Origin: an uncultured bacterium
Lineage (GTDB): Bacteria > Verrucomicrobiota > Lentisphaeria > Oligosphaerales > Oligosphaeraceae
Assembly: GCA_902776645.1 (NCBI GenBank)
Contig: CACYQT010000027.1
Span: forward strand, 1-39,623
Direction: 5' to 3'
Length of the DNA stretch: 39,623 bases
Every line of letters begins with the position of its first letter. The stretch's first letter is position 1. The notes under the pieces are model-generated. The model did no database searches, had not been told where the DNA came from, and saw only the letters and a program-made list of their open reading frames with translations. The translations under genes were made by a program, and so were the position numbers. Positions 15,491 through 23,785 of the stretch are shown here, one piece after another.

Positions 15491-16855
15491 CGCCCAGAAT
15501 TTAGCAAACAGCTTCGTCAGGCGGTTCTTGCCGACCGCCTTGACGGTCGCGTCGTCGCAATTGCCGCGCAGATTGTCCATCAGCACGCTGCCGAGCAACT
15601 TGTTCTCTTCGTCGTGCTCCGGATAGAATTCGCGGCAGAGATAGTAGGCGAAATCGACCAGGCGGTAGTCGCCGAACAAGACGGGGCCTTCGCCATCGTA
15701 GAACTGCCCCGCCACGCTATGGCCGGAGCGGATGCCTTCCGCGATGGATTCGAAGGACTTGTCCTTCGCGAACACGATGGTCGCACGGCGATTTAACGTG
15801 CCGCGCGCGCCATGGCTGTCCGTGTTGCCGACCACGGGAATCATCTTCCCGCTCTTAATGTTCTCCTGCATCCACCAGTTCACGTTGATCATGTTGTCTT
15901 CACGACTCTGCATGTTCGCGCTCAGGCCAATCAGTTCGATGGCGTCGAACTTGCGTTGCTTCATGACGTATTCGCGGACAGGCTTCGGCATGTTTTCGCG
16001 CATGACGGCATGCCAGAACGGATGCGCGAAAATCGCCATGCCGCCGTATTCGTGGATCTTGTCGAAGACCCAGTCCGTGCCCGCCTGCAACCAGCGCGTC
16101 TTGTGGTTTTCGTTCGGATCCATCTTGTCCGCCGCCGCGTTCAGCGCCGCGTTGAATTCATCGAAATTGTCGTTCATGTATTTCGCGACGCTCTGCCTGC
16201 CGCCGAAATGGACGATATGGACGGCCGGTTCGAAGCGGTTGCGGCACACGAGCGTGTCCACCGGCTTGGGGAGCAGATGGATTTCCTCACCCGGAATGAT
16301 CTGGAAATCAAGCTCGAACGGCTCCAGATACTTCTGCGCGATCACGGCGGGATCACGCTGCATGTGATCCGTGATGGCCAGATAGTCCAGACCCGCGTAG
16401 CAGGCGAACGCCGCTACGTAGCGCGGATTCTCGTCACGGTTGCCGCATTCCGAATAGCTTGTATGGCAATGCATGTCGCCGCGGAACGGACGCAGGCAGA
16501 ACAGATCCTCCTCCAACGCATACATCGCGAAATGGAAAATCTCCTTCGCCTTGCCGCCGGTCGGTTCGAACATCAGGCGAAGCGTGAATTCGCCTTCCCA
16601 CGGCAGCGTGGCGTCAATCGTCCAGCTGTCCGTCGCTTCGTCGTAGCCCTGGACGGGCATCGGCTCGAATTCGCCCCATTTGGTCGGACGTCCGTCGAAC
16701 ATGACGCCGTTGTCGCCCGCGTAGTCCACCCAGATGCGCCCTTCCTTTTGAAGCTCCGCGAAGCTCCGCTGTTCGTAACGCGGCTTGATGGTCACGCGTT
16801 TGCACTGCCCGACCGGAAGGATTCTCGGATAGACGTCAAAATAATCGTACAGCAT
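15488..16855 (-). CDS. PHP-domain metal-dependent phosphoesterase
   Basis: 455 residues, with the ATG at 16855 behind AAAAGG. The first 120 residues are a beta-rich domain of unknown type. The PHP domain follows, with G-D-M-H-C-H-T (His129, His131), T-D-H (162-164), P-G-E-E near 188, F-A-H-P-F and N-T-D-S-H near 345. These are the usual metal ligands of PHP phosphoesterases related to TrpH and histidinol phosphatase. No signal peptide, so it is cytoplasmic. It lies 40 nt downstream of rsfS and is likely the last gene of that operon. The substrate is unknown. Confidence 0.85.
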   Translation of the reverse strand: MLYDYFDVYPRILPVGQCKRVTIKPRYEQRSFAELQKEGRIWVDYAGDNGVMFDGRPTKWGEFEPMPVQGYDEATDSWTIDATLPWEGEFTLRLMFEPTGGKAKEIFHFAMYALEEDLFCLRPFRGDMHCHTSYSECGNRDENPRYVAAFACYAGLDYLAITDHMQRDPAVIAQKYLEPFELDFQIIPGEEIHLLPKPVDTLVCRNRFEPAVHIVHFGGRQSVAKYMNDNFDEFNAALNAAADKMDPNENHKTRWLQAGTDWVFDKIHEYGGMAIFAHPFWHAVMRENMPKPVREYVMKQRKFDAIELIGLSANMQSREDNMINVNWWMQENIKSGKMIPVVGNTDSHGARGTLNRRATIVFAKDKSFESIAEGIRSGHSVAGQFYDGEGPVLFGDYRLVDFAYYLCREFYPEHDEENKLLGSVLMDNLRGNCDDATVKAVGKNRLTKLFAKFWA

Positions 16856-16895
16856 GTTTTTCCTTTTCGTTAAGCTTTATATTCTTGAATGGCAA

Positions 16896-17381
16896 TCATT
16901 TGTCATCATCATCGGCCGCGCCCGGATCCAGAAAGCGCTCATCGATCGGATAGCCTTCGTCAATGTCCGCTGGCGGCGGGACGGGCATGGCGGGTGCCAT
17001 CGTCGGACGTTCCGCGGGAAGCGGCGCGCCGCCCGAATAAATCACCTTGCTCTTGTCCCAGATGTCTTCCAACGCATAGAAACGGCGCATGTCAGGCATC
17101 ATGATATGCACGATGATGACGCCGTAGTCCAAGACCAGCCACTGGCTCGACGGATTGCCGTCCAGTCCGCGCGGCTTGACGCCTTCGTCGACCAGCGTGC
17201 GGCGGAGGCGGTCCGCCAACGCGCGAAGATGCGGCAGCGACGTGGCGGAGCAGACGATGAAGAAGTCCGCCAGAATCGAATTTTCCCGCACGTCGAACAG
17301 CTGGATGTCCGCTGCCTTGTGCTCTTCGCAGATTTCCACGCAACGGCGCGCGATTTTTTCAGTGTCTTGTTGCAAATCCAT
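16896..17381 (-). CDS. rsfS: Ribosomal silencing factor RsfS
   Basis: 161 residues from the ATG at 17381, chosen for the GAGGAGGG just upstream; the frame is open further but runs into nadD. Residues 1-115 match RsfS/Iojap: A-A-D-I-Q-L-F-D-V-R, A-D-F-F-I-V-C-S-A-T-S, S-Q-W-L-V-L-D-Y-G and V-I-I-V-H-I-M. RsfS binds ribosomal protein uL14 and blocks subunit joining in starvation. A C-terminal extension of about 45 residues, rich in Pro and Asp (A-A-D-D-D-D-K at the end), is longer than usual. It begins 13 nt after the nadD stop, the conserved bacterial gene order. Confidence 0.92.
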   Translation of the reverse strand: MDLQQDTEKIARRCVEICEEHKAADIQLFDVRENSILADFFIVCSATSLPHLRALADRLRRTLVDEGVKPRGLDGNPSSQWLVLDYGVIIVHIMMPDMRRFYALEDIWDKSKVIYSGGAPLPAERPTMAPAMPVPPPADIDEGYPIDERFLDPGAADDDDK

Positions 17382-17394
17382 GGTTACCCTCCTC

Positions 17395-19854
17395 TCAGGA
17401 ATAGATGTTGTTGTCATGTATGTACTGCGCAACGGCTTGCGGCACATATTTATCCAGCGACAGATGCTGGGCGATCGCCTCGCGGATCGCCGTGGAGGAC
17501 ACGTCGCTCTGCGCGAGCTCCGGATCATCCAATATGGAATAATAGAGCTTGTATGCGTTCTTGGAGCCGAATTCCTTCTCAAGCTCATAGATCGGCGGCC
17601 GTTCCGAGCCCGGACGCGGGTAAATGATGAATTTGCCGCGCGTGACCAGTTCGGGGGCCCGATACCATGAATGCAGCCCGAGCAGGCTGTCCATGCCGAT
17701 CAGCAAAAACAGTTCGCAGTCCGAATAAATCTGCTTGAGAATCGACATCGTGTCGAACGTGTAGGACGGAGCGCCCGCGCGCTGCAGCTCCACGTCCGTG
17801 AAGCTGCATTTTTCCAATGGCGCCAACGCCAGTTTGACCATCTCCAGCCGCTGTTCAGGCGTCGCGACAAGCCCGTCCATTTTGTGCGGCGGCAGCAACG
17901 CCGGCACGAACAGGACTTCATCCGCCTTGTCCAATTCCAGAACCTTCTGCGCGATAAGCAGATGGCCATTGTGAATCGGATCGAACGAACCGCCGAAAAC
18001 CGCGATGCGCTGTTTCCGCGCGTACGGCAGCGGCTGTTCCTCTTCCTGATTCTGCGGCGCACCAGCCTCGGTGGCGGCGGCGCCTTCCTGCGGCTGTGCT
18101 CCGCCTTCGCCGTTGTCGTCGCCGAAGCGACGGCGCTGCGGACGATTGAAACCATCGCCGTTGCCGTCGCGATCAAAACGACGGCGCGGACGGTCGAAAC
18201 CTTCGCCATTGCCGTCGCGGTCGAAACGGCGGCGCGGACGGTCGAATCCATCGCCGTCCCGTCTGCTGAAACGATCTTGGCGAGGCCACGCATCTCTCGG
18301 GGCTTCTTCCTTATTTTCAGCGACTTGCGAATTGCCATCATTTTCAGCGGGCACTGCGGAGACTTCCGAAGGCTGCTCCGCCGCCGTATTCTCCAAGGCT
18401 TCGCCCTGCTCCGCCGGCTGATTTTCCGGTGACGTCAGAATCTCCTCAAGATTCAGCTCATCACTTCCGTCATGTTCAGGAAGCTGCTTCGCATCGTCAG
18501 CCGTCTTTTCATTTTGATTGTTGAACGACCACGTCGCGTTGTCCGCACCTTTGGCGTCGTCGCGATTGCCGAAATCACGCGGCGGTTTCGCCGCGTCACC
18601 GTCCTGGCCTTCCGTTTTGCGCGGCGGATGCGCAATGCCATTGGCATCGACTTCATAGGTCTTCTTGAACGGACGGTAGCTGGCGTGCATGACGCCATTC
18701 TCGTCTTCCATAAGATACGGGCTGTACGGACGATACGGGCGGTCGCCGCTGATGGCGATGTCGTCTTTCCGGTTCGAGTCGATGACAGACCGCTCGGACA
18801 TCTCGTCCGTCGGACCATTATCCCTGCGGTCGCCGAAACGGTCGCCGAAACGGCGCGGCGGACGGGGCGGACGGTCGCCGTTTTCATCACGGTTGAACGG
18901 ACGGCGGTAAGGTCTTTCGCCGCCTTCGCCATTTTCATCGCGGTTGAACGGACGGCGGTATGGACGTTCGCCGCCTTCGCCGTTGTTGTCGCGATTGAAC
19001 GGACGGCGATACGGACGGTCGCCGCCGTCGCCGTTGCCGTCACGATTGAACGGACGACGGAACGGACGGTCGCCGCCTTCGCCGCCATTTTCATCGCGGT
19101 TGAACGGACGGCGGTAAGGTCTTTCGCCGCCGTCGCCATTGCCGTCGCGATTGAATGGACGACGGAACGGTCGCTCGCCGCCTTCGCCGTTGTTGTCGCG
19201 ATTGAACGGACGGCGGAACGGTCTTTCGCCGCCTTCGCCGCCGTTTTCATCACGGTTGAAGCGTTTATAGGGGCGATACGGACGATCACCGCCTTCGCCG
19301 TTGTTGTCACGATTGAACGGGCGGCGGAACGGTCTTTCACCGCCTTCGCCGTTGCTGTTGTCACGATTGTACGGACGATACGGGCGATCACCGCCTTCGC
19401 CGCCGTTTTCATCACGGTTGAAGCGTTTGTACGGACGATACGGGCGGTCGCCGCCTTCGCCGCCGTTTTCATCGCGGTTGAAGCGTTTGTACGGACGGTA
19501 CGGACGGTCGCCGCCTTCACCATTGTTGTTGTCACGCTTATATGGACGATACGGCCGGAACGAACCGCCGCCGGACGCGTTGTCGTCCTTCCTGTACGGC
19601 CGGAACGAACCGCCGCCGGACGTGTTGTCGTCCTTCCTGTATGGACGGCGCGGACGATCTTCGCCGCTGTTTTCCGTGGGCTTGTATTGGTTGTACCAAT
19701 GGTCTCCGCCGCTGTCGCCGTCACGGCGCGGCGGACGCGCGGGCTGGCTTTCCGCTCCGTCTTTTGCCGCCCCGCCATCGTGCGCAGGCTGTTCCGGCTG
19801 AGGACGATCCTTCTGGTCGCCGTTGTTTGAATTGTCGAAATGCGAATCTGTCAT
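17395..19854 (-). CDS. nadD: NadD with a large Arg/Gly/Asn repeat N-terminal domain
   Basis: 819 residues from the ATG at 19854; a TTG at 19869 is also possible, and neither has a clear ribosome site. About the last 202 residues are a complete nicotinate-mononucleotide adenylyltransferase: G-G-S-F-D-P-I-H-N-G-H nucleotide site, P-P-H-K, S-Y-T-F-D-T, and the S-S-T-A-I-R signature near the end. It makes NaAD from NaMN and ATP in NAD synthesis. The first roughly 615 residues are low-complexity: about 13 units of 17-20 residues such as R-P-Y-R-P-Y-K-R-F-N-R-D-E-N-G-G-E-G-G-D, an acidic Glu/Asn/Ala stretch, and a second cluster of R-R-R-F-D-R-D-G-N-G units. Ordinary NadD is about 190-220 residues. 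There is no stop between the two parts. The tail resembles RGG-type RNA-binding disordered regions; that role is an inference. Confidence 0.9.
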   Translation of the reverse strand: MTDSHFDNSNNGDQKDRPQPEQPAHDGGAAKDGAESQPARPPRRDGDSGGDHWYNQYKPTENSGEDRPRRPYRKDDNTSGGGSFRPYRKDDNASGGGSFRPYRPYKRDNNNGEGGDRPYRPYKRFNRDENGGEGGDRPYRPYKRFNRDENGGEGGDRPYRPYNRDNSNGEGGERPFRRPFNRDNNGEGGDRPYRPYKRFNRDENGGEGGERPFRRPFNRDNNGEGGERPFRRPFNRDGNGDGGERPYRRPFNRDENGGEGGDRPFRRPFNRDGNGDGGDRPYRRPFNRDNNGEGGERPYRRPFNRDENGEGGERPYRRPFNRDENGDRPPRPPRRFGDRFGDRRDNGPTDEMSERSVIDSNRKDDIAISGDRPYRPYSPYLMEDENGVMHASYRPFKKTYEVDANGIAHPPRKTEGQDGDAAKPPRDFGNRDDAKGADNATWSFNNQNEKTADDAKQLPEHDGSDELNLEEILTSPENQPAEQGEALENTAAEQPSEVSAVPAENDGNSQVAENKEEAPRDAWPRQDRFSRRDGDGFDRPRRRFDRDGNGEGFDRPRRRFDRDGNGDGFNRPQRRRFGDDNGEGGAQPQEGAAATEAGAPQNQEEEQPLPYARKQRIAVFGGSFDPIHNGHLLIAQKVLELDKADEVLFVPALLPPHKMDGLVATPEQRLEMVKLALAPLEKCSFTDVELQRAGAPSYTFDTMSILKQIYSDCELFLLIGMDSLLGLHSWYRAPELVTRGKFIIYPRPGSERPPIYELEKEFGSKNAYKLYYSILDDPELAQSDVSSTAIREAIAQHLSLDKYVPQAVAQYIHDNNIYS
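18850..19650 (-). repeat. In-frame tandem repeats encoding the NadD N-terminal domain
   Basis: About 13 coding units of 51-60 bp, each a multiple of 3, differing mainly between R-P-Y-R-P-Y-K-R-F-N-R-D and R-P-F-R-R-P-F-N-R-D versions. Some neighbouring units are nearly identical in DNA, so copy number could change by slippage. A second cluster of about 48-bp units lies around 18110-18260. Confidence 0.85.
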
Positions 19855-19931
19855 GTCTTTTTGAGTCAACTCGTTGTGAGATGTGAAAAATATATTATAT
19901 TATGAAATGCGAGTGCGGAGGCGCCATGCCG

Positions 19932-19959
19932 CCGACATTCCTTTACTATACCATATATT
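19932..19959 (+). promoter_or_regulatory. Possible sigma-70 promoter for the phosphoesterase operon
   Basis: CCGACA at 19932-19937 and TATATT at 19954-19959 with 16-bp spacing, 37 nt upstream of the GTG start. On the opposite strand TATAAT (19899-19894) could serve nadD, but no good -35 is seen for it. Confidence 0.3.
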
Positions 19960-19995
19960 AGGCAAAATGTTAGTCATTCGAAAGAGAAAATCAAC

Positions 19996-20736
19996 GTGCT
20001 AATAGGCGTAATAGGCGACATACATGGCAACATTGACGCTCTGCAGGCAATAGTTGCCGAATTCAAACGCTTGGCCGTCGACGACGTGCTGTGCGCAGGC
20101 GACGTCGTCGGCTACGGCGCCGCGCCGGGCGAATGCATCGATTTTCTGCAGGAAAACAAGATCCCGTCCGTCTGTGGCAACCATGATTTCTTCACCGTCC
20201 ATGCCAGCATGGACAACGAAGGCATCCGCGAAGAGGCGGTGAAGGTGTTTGAATGGAACCGCAGCGTCTTGACCAACAGCCAGATGGAATGGCTTGAAGC
20301 CTTGCCGATGGTTCTTGAAAGCCCACGGCTCCACTACCAGGTGCGCCACGCCTCCTGCCAGCCGTTCCCCAGCTGGGGCTACGTCATCAGCGAACATAGC
20401 GCCGCGCTCCATTTTCTCTTCCAGAACAGCCGTATCTGCTTCAACGGGCACTCGCATGTTCCGATCATCGCCTTCCATACACCGGGCGAACATGTCAACC
20501 TCCAGCGTTTCGGCGGCATGGTCACCCTTCCGCCGGACCACAACGTGCTCGTCGGTGTCGGCTCCGTCGGCCAGCCCCGCGACGGCGACAACCGGGCCTG
20601 CGGCGTCATTTATGACACGGACGGCCATTCCGTCTATCTTATAAGAGTTTCCTATAACATCACCGCCGCGCAAAAACGCATCTATGCGGCGCATCTCCCG
20701 GAATTTCTCGCAGAAAGACTTTCAGTAGGACGATAG
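19996..20736 (+). CDS. Cytoplasmic metallophosphoesterase (YfcE/MJ0936-like)
   Basis: 246 residues from a GTG at 19996 with a weak AAAGAGAA site. All five calcineurin-like motifs are canonical: G-D-I-H-G-N, C-A-G-D-V-V-G-Y-G, G-N-H-D, R-H-A, and F-N-G-H-S-H-V-P. There is no signal sequence. The compact form fits small phosphodiesterases acting on nucleotides or signalling molecules. The HD-domain gene begins 3 nt after its stop, so the two are co-translated and may act on related nucleotide substrates. Confidence 0.88.
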   Translation: MLIGVIGDIHGNIDALQAIVAEFKRLAVDDVLCAGDVVGYGAAPGECIDFLQENKIPSVCGNHDFFTVHASMDNEGIREEAVKVFEWNRSVLTNSQMEWLEALPMVLESPRLHYQVRHASCQPFPSWGYVISEHSAALHFLFQNSRICFNGHSHVPIIAFHTPGEHVNLQRFGGMVTLPPDHNVLVGVGSVGQPRDGDNRACGVIYDTDGHSVYLIRVSYNITAAQKRIYAAHLPEFLAERLSVGR

Positions 20737-20739
20737 CCC

Positions 20740-21969
20740 ATGACCGAATCTTCATCCCTCCACCCAAGCTTGATTGAACTCATCTACGACGCCGCCAGCA
20801 TCCGCCGTTGGAACGACCAGATCAACCCGATGGATTTCACGGAGCTTGACAAGCAGTCGCATAAAATGATCATCGCCTACGTGCTCGCGCGGTTTGAGGA
20901 GGACCAGACGCCAGGCTCCATCAACTGGCTGCATCTCATTGAAGGCGGCCTCTTTGAAATGCTCCACCGCATCGTCCTGACGGACATCAAGCCCCCTATC
21001 TTCCACAAGATGATGGCGGAGCTCGGCAACGAACTCAACGACTGGGTCTGCCGCAACCTCCACGACAAGCTGTCGATGATCCACGGCGGCTTTGAGAAAC
21101 GCTTCCGCCAGTATTTCTTCGACCACGCCTATTCCTCCCGCGAAAAACGCGTGCTGAAGGCCGCGCATTTCCTCGCCACGCAATGGGAGTTCAATATTCT
21201 TTATAAAATGTGCCCTTTCATCAGCGGCACGGAGCAGATCCGCGAGCAGATCGAAGACCAGATCGAAGACCATTATGATCTGCTCGGCGTCCAGAAGATC
21301 TCCCTCAAGCGGAAGACCGCCGGATTCGTGGAACTGTGCGGGCAGCTCCGCTTCCAGAAGCGGTGGTCGCAGTCGCCGCGAATTCCCGTAACGTCCGTCC
21401 TCGGCCACATGCTCGTCGTCGCGGCGTTGACCTATTTCGCGTTGCAGGACACCGACGCCTGCGAACAGCGCATCGTCAACGGCTTCTGGGGCGGCCTCTT
21501 CCATGACCTGCCCGAAGTCCTTACGCGGGACATCACGACGCCTGTCAAGAAATCCGTCGAAAAGCTCGACGAGCTCATCAAGAAATACGAAAAGGAGCAG
21601 ATGGAGGAGAAACTGTTCCCCCTCCTGCCCACGAAATGGCATCAGGACCTCCAGTACTATACGGAAGACGAATTCTCCAACCGCGTCATCATCGACAACA
21701 AGATCCAGACCGGACTGACCTACGAAGAACTGGACCGCGACCACAATCTCGCCGAACACCATCCCATCGACGGCGAAATCATCCGCGCATGCGACAATCT
21801 CGCAGCCTTCATCGAGGCCTCCCTCTCCATCCGCCACGGCGTCACGTCACGCCATCTTGACGAAGGCGTCGAACGCCTCATCAAAATCTACCATGACAAA
21901 TGCGTCGGCCCAGTCGATTTCGGACAGATCTTCCGCGCCTTCATGCCGACCTCCGTCAAGATGCCATAA
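20740..21969 (+). CDS. HD-domain phosphohydrolase, YfbR-like
   Basis: 409 residues, starting 3 nt after the preceding stop. The HD site is intact: G-H-M-L-V-V (first His), F-H-D-L-P-E-V-L-T-R-D-I-T-T-P-V-K near residue 253, and A-C-D-N-L-A-A-F near 350. The H-D-x-x-E-V-L-T-x-D-x-x-T-P-V-K block closely resembles E. coli YfbR, a dNMP 5'-nucleotidase. This protein is about twice the length of YfbR, with an extra N-terminal region (1-190) also rich in His and acidic residues. It is probably a nucleotidase or (p)ppGpp/nucleotide phosphohydrolase. Confidence 0.82.
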   Translation: MTESSSLHPSLIELIYDAASIRRWNDQINPMDFTELDKQSHKMIIAYVLARFEEDQTPGSINWLHLIEGGLFEMLHRIVLTDIKPPIFHKMMAELGNELNDWVCRNLHDKLSMIHGGFEKRFRQYFFDHAYSSREKRVLKAAHFLATQWEFNILYKMCPFISGTEQIREQIEDQIEDHYDLLGVQKISLKRKTAGFVELCGQLRFQKRWSQSPRIPVTSVLGHMLVVAALTYFALQDTDACEQRIVNGFWGGLFHDLPEVLTRDITTPVKKSVEKLDELIKKYEKEQMEEKLFPLLPTKWHQDLQYYTEDEFSNRVIIDNKIQTGLTYEELDRDHNLAEHHPIDGEIIRACDNLAAFIEASLSIRHGVTSRHLDEGVERLIKIYHDKCVGPVDFGQIFRAFMPTSVKMP

Positions 21970-22026
21970 GTTTCCGACAACCTTTCATCGCGTCCGATTT
22001 AGTTTTTTTCTGTGATTTTCAAAACC

Positions 22027-22115
22027 AGCCTTGCCGCCGGAGGCCGATGAATACTGATTATTTATATGTTTTATAATCAAAATCTTCCACAGTCATCGGC
22101 CTCGGCGACAAGGCT
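22027..22115. repeat. Long intergenic hairpin with tandem 9-bp tail
   Basis: AGCCTTGCCGCCGGAGGCCG (22027-22046, continuing ATGA to 22050) pairs with 22093-22115 with one mismatch and one bulge, around an AT-rich 42-nt centre. Downstream, near 22129-22155, three similar 9-mers (ATCAGTGTA, ATCTGTGTG, ATCTGTGGT) follow. It could terminate the HD operon or be a copy of a dispersed palindromic element. Confidence 0.6.
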
Positions 22116-22202
22116 ATCTGTGAAAAAAATCAGTGTAATCTGTGTGATCTGTGGTTTCCTATAGAAAGACAGTTGATTAGTTTCTCAATTACTTCAAACA
22201 AT

Positions 22203-23714
22203 ATGCAAGCATCTCCCGATTCCAAGACCTCCCTGCCCTATACGGACAAGCCGCTGTTGAATGACCCGCAGGATTTCCATTTCGCCATCATCGCCGACAG
22301 GACCGGCGGTGAACGCAAAGGGCCTTTCGGCGAAACCATGAAGGCGCTGAATCTTCTGCGGCCGGAATTCACCATCTGCGTCGGTGATCTCGTGGAAGGA
22401 TGCTATGGCTCCCCTACGGAACAGCATGCCGAAAAGCGCATGAACGACGAATGGAACGAGTTGGAGACCTTCATCGGCAAGCTCGACATGCGGTTCTACT
22501 ATGTCGTCGGCAACCATGACATCAATCTGGGCTGGCCCGGCAACCATCTCGCGCATGACGTCTCCAAACGCGTCTGGATGGAACGGCATGGCAGCAAAAC
22601 GTACTATGATTTCATGTACAAGAACTGCCATTTCATCTGCCTGGACTCGATGGACGGACGCGATGGACGGATGCCCGTCCAAGGCATCACGGACGAACAA
22701 TACGCATGGGCAAGGCAGACCATCCGCGACCACGCCGATGCACGTTGGACGTTCATTTTCATGCACATGCCGATCGACTGGACCAGCGACAAGTGGCTCG
22801 CCTTCGAACGCGACATCAACTCCCTCAACTACACGCTTTTCTGCGGAGACTGGCACAACCACGTGAAGGCCGTCCGCCACGGCAAGAACTACTACATGGT
22901 GGGAACCAGCGGCGGCGTTCTTGACAAAGGCGTCATCCGCGACGATCTGCGATACGGCATCATGGATTCCGTCACGTGGGTGACGGTCACCGACAACGGT
23001 CCCGTCATCGCCAATCTCCAGTTATCCGGAATCCATGGCGACGACGTGCAACGATGCGCCACGACTCTCGGCTGGATCGAAACGCCTCTCGACTATCCGG
23101 ACCATCTCACGATGGATGACGGACTCGACGCCGAAGGCTGCGGCGACGGAACTTACGACTGGCATTTCCGCCACGCCATGATTCTGCGCAACGGCGATTT
23201 TGTCATCAAGCCGGACATCGTCATCGCCGGAGACGGAATCATCCACCGTTGGGGCGGTTTGAATTGGTATGGCGACAGGATGTATCCACGTCCGCCCGAA
23301 CTGGACACGCCTTTCTTCAACAACCACCGCGTCCTGAACATGGGCTTCATCGGCGACAAAAACGAAAATCTCCTCTGGCGAATCCGCCACGGCGAACTGG
23401 AGGGAACATCTCCCAAACTGGTCATCCTCCATATCGGTTCAGAAAATCTGCGCGCAGGGGAATCCCCCGAACGGACGGCGGAAGGCGTTTTGCACAACAT
23501 ACGCGCCATCCATATCGCCGTTCCCTCCGCGAAAGTCGCCGTTCTCGCCCCCTTGGAGGACGTCGTTGGTGCAAAAGAACTGAAATCCCTTCTACGCCAA
23601 TCACTTGCCATCGACAACCGTGTGGATTTCATGGATCTTTCCGAAGCCTACCGCACGCGCGGCACAGCCGCTTTGGAAGAAGCCTTCCTCATGGGCTCAA
23701 CGAGCTTGCTTTGA
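22203..23714 (+). CDS. Metallophosphoesterase fused to a degenerate SGNH hydrolase
   Basis: 503 residues from the ATG at 22203; a TTG at 22173 is an alternative, and neither has a strong ribosome site. Residues about 20-280 are calcineurin-like: A-D-R-T-G-G, C-V-G-D-L-V-E-G, G-N-H-D-I, F-M-H-M-P, and C-G-D-W-H-N-H. The first motif has no His. Residues about 330-490 resemble the GDSL/platelet-activating-factor acetylhydrolase family: N-M-G-F-I-G-D-K-N-E-N-L-L-W-R matches the usual N-x-G-x-G-G-D-x-x-E-N-V-L-W-R. The catalytic G-D-S is G-D-G here, and the C-terminal D-x-x-H block is absent. The second domain therefore looks inactive or truncated. No signal peptide. Confidence 0.8.
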   Translation: MQASPDSKTSLPYTDKPLLNDPQDFHFAIIADRTGGERKGPFGETMKALNLLRPEFTICVGDLVEGCYGSPTEQHAEKRMNDEWNELETFIGKLDMRFYYVVGNHDINLGWPGNHLAHDVSKRVWMERHGSKTYYDFMYKNCHFICLDSMDGRDGRMPVQGITDEQYAWARQTIRDHADARWTFIFMHMPIDWTSDKWLAFERDINSLNYTLFCGDWHNHVKAVRHGKNYYMVGTSGGVLDKGVIRDDLRYGIMDSVTWVTVTDNGPVIANLQLSGIHGDDVQRCATTLGWIETPLDYPDHLTMDDGLDAEGCGDGTYDWHFRHAMILRNGDFVIKPDIVIAGDGIIHRWGGLNWYGDRMYPRPPELDTPFFNNHRVLNMGFIGDKNENLLWRIRHGELEGTSPKLVILHIGSENLRAGESPERTAEGVLHNIRAIHIAVPSAKVAVLAPLEDVVGAKELKSLLRQSLAIDNRVDFMDLSEAYRTRGTAALEEAFLMGSTSLL

Positions 23715-23785
23715 TCATGTTCCACAACCTACGCCACCGTCATTGTAATGTTGTGTGGTCCTTGAGAGTTTTATTGAATCGCCTC

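Noticed and set aside
15812..16873. 353-codon frame opposite the PHP gene
   Set aside because: Shadow ORF; the PHP frame has all metal-binding motifs.
18453..19778. Second long frame on the minus strand inside nadD
   Set aside because: Shifted reading of the same repeats. It contains no motif, while the nadD frame connects to a complete enzyme.
18472..19830. Long open frame of about 450 codons on the plus strand opposite nadD
   Set aside because: It is produced by the repetitive, stop-free codons of the NadD tail. Its translation is a monotonous Ala/Val/Arg/Thr string with no domain, and it lies wholly within a better gene.
20752..21837. 361-codon frame opposite the HD-domain gene
   Set aside because: Shadow ORF; the HD frame is supported by catalytic motifs and operon spacing.
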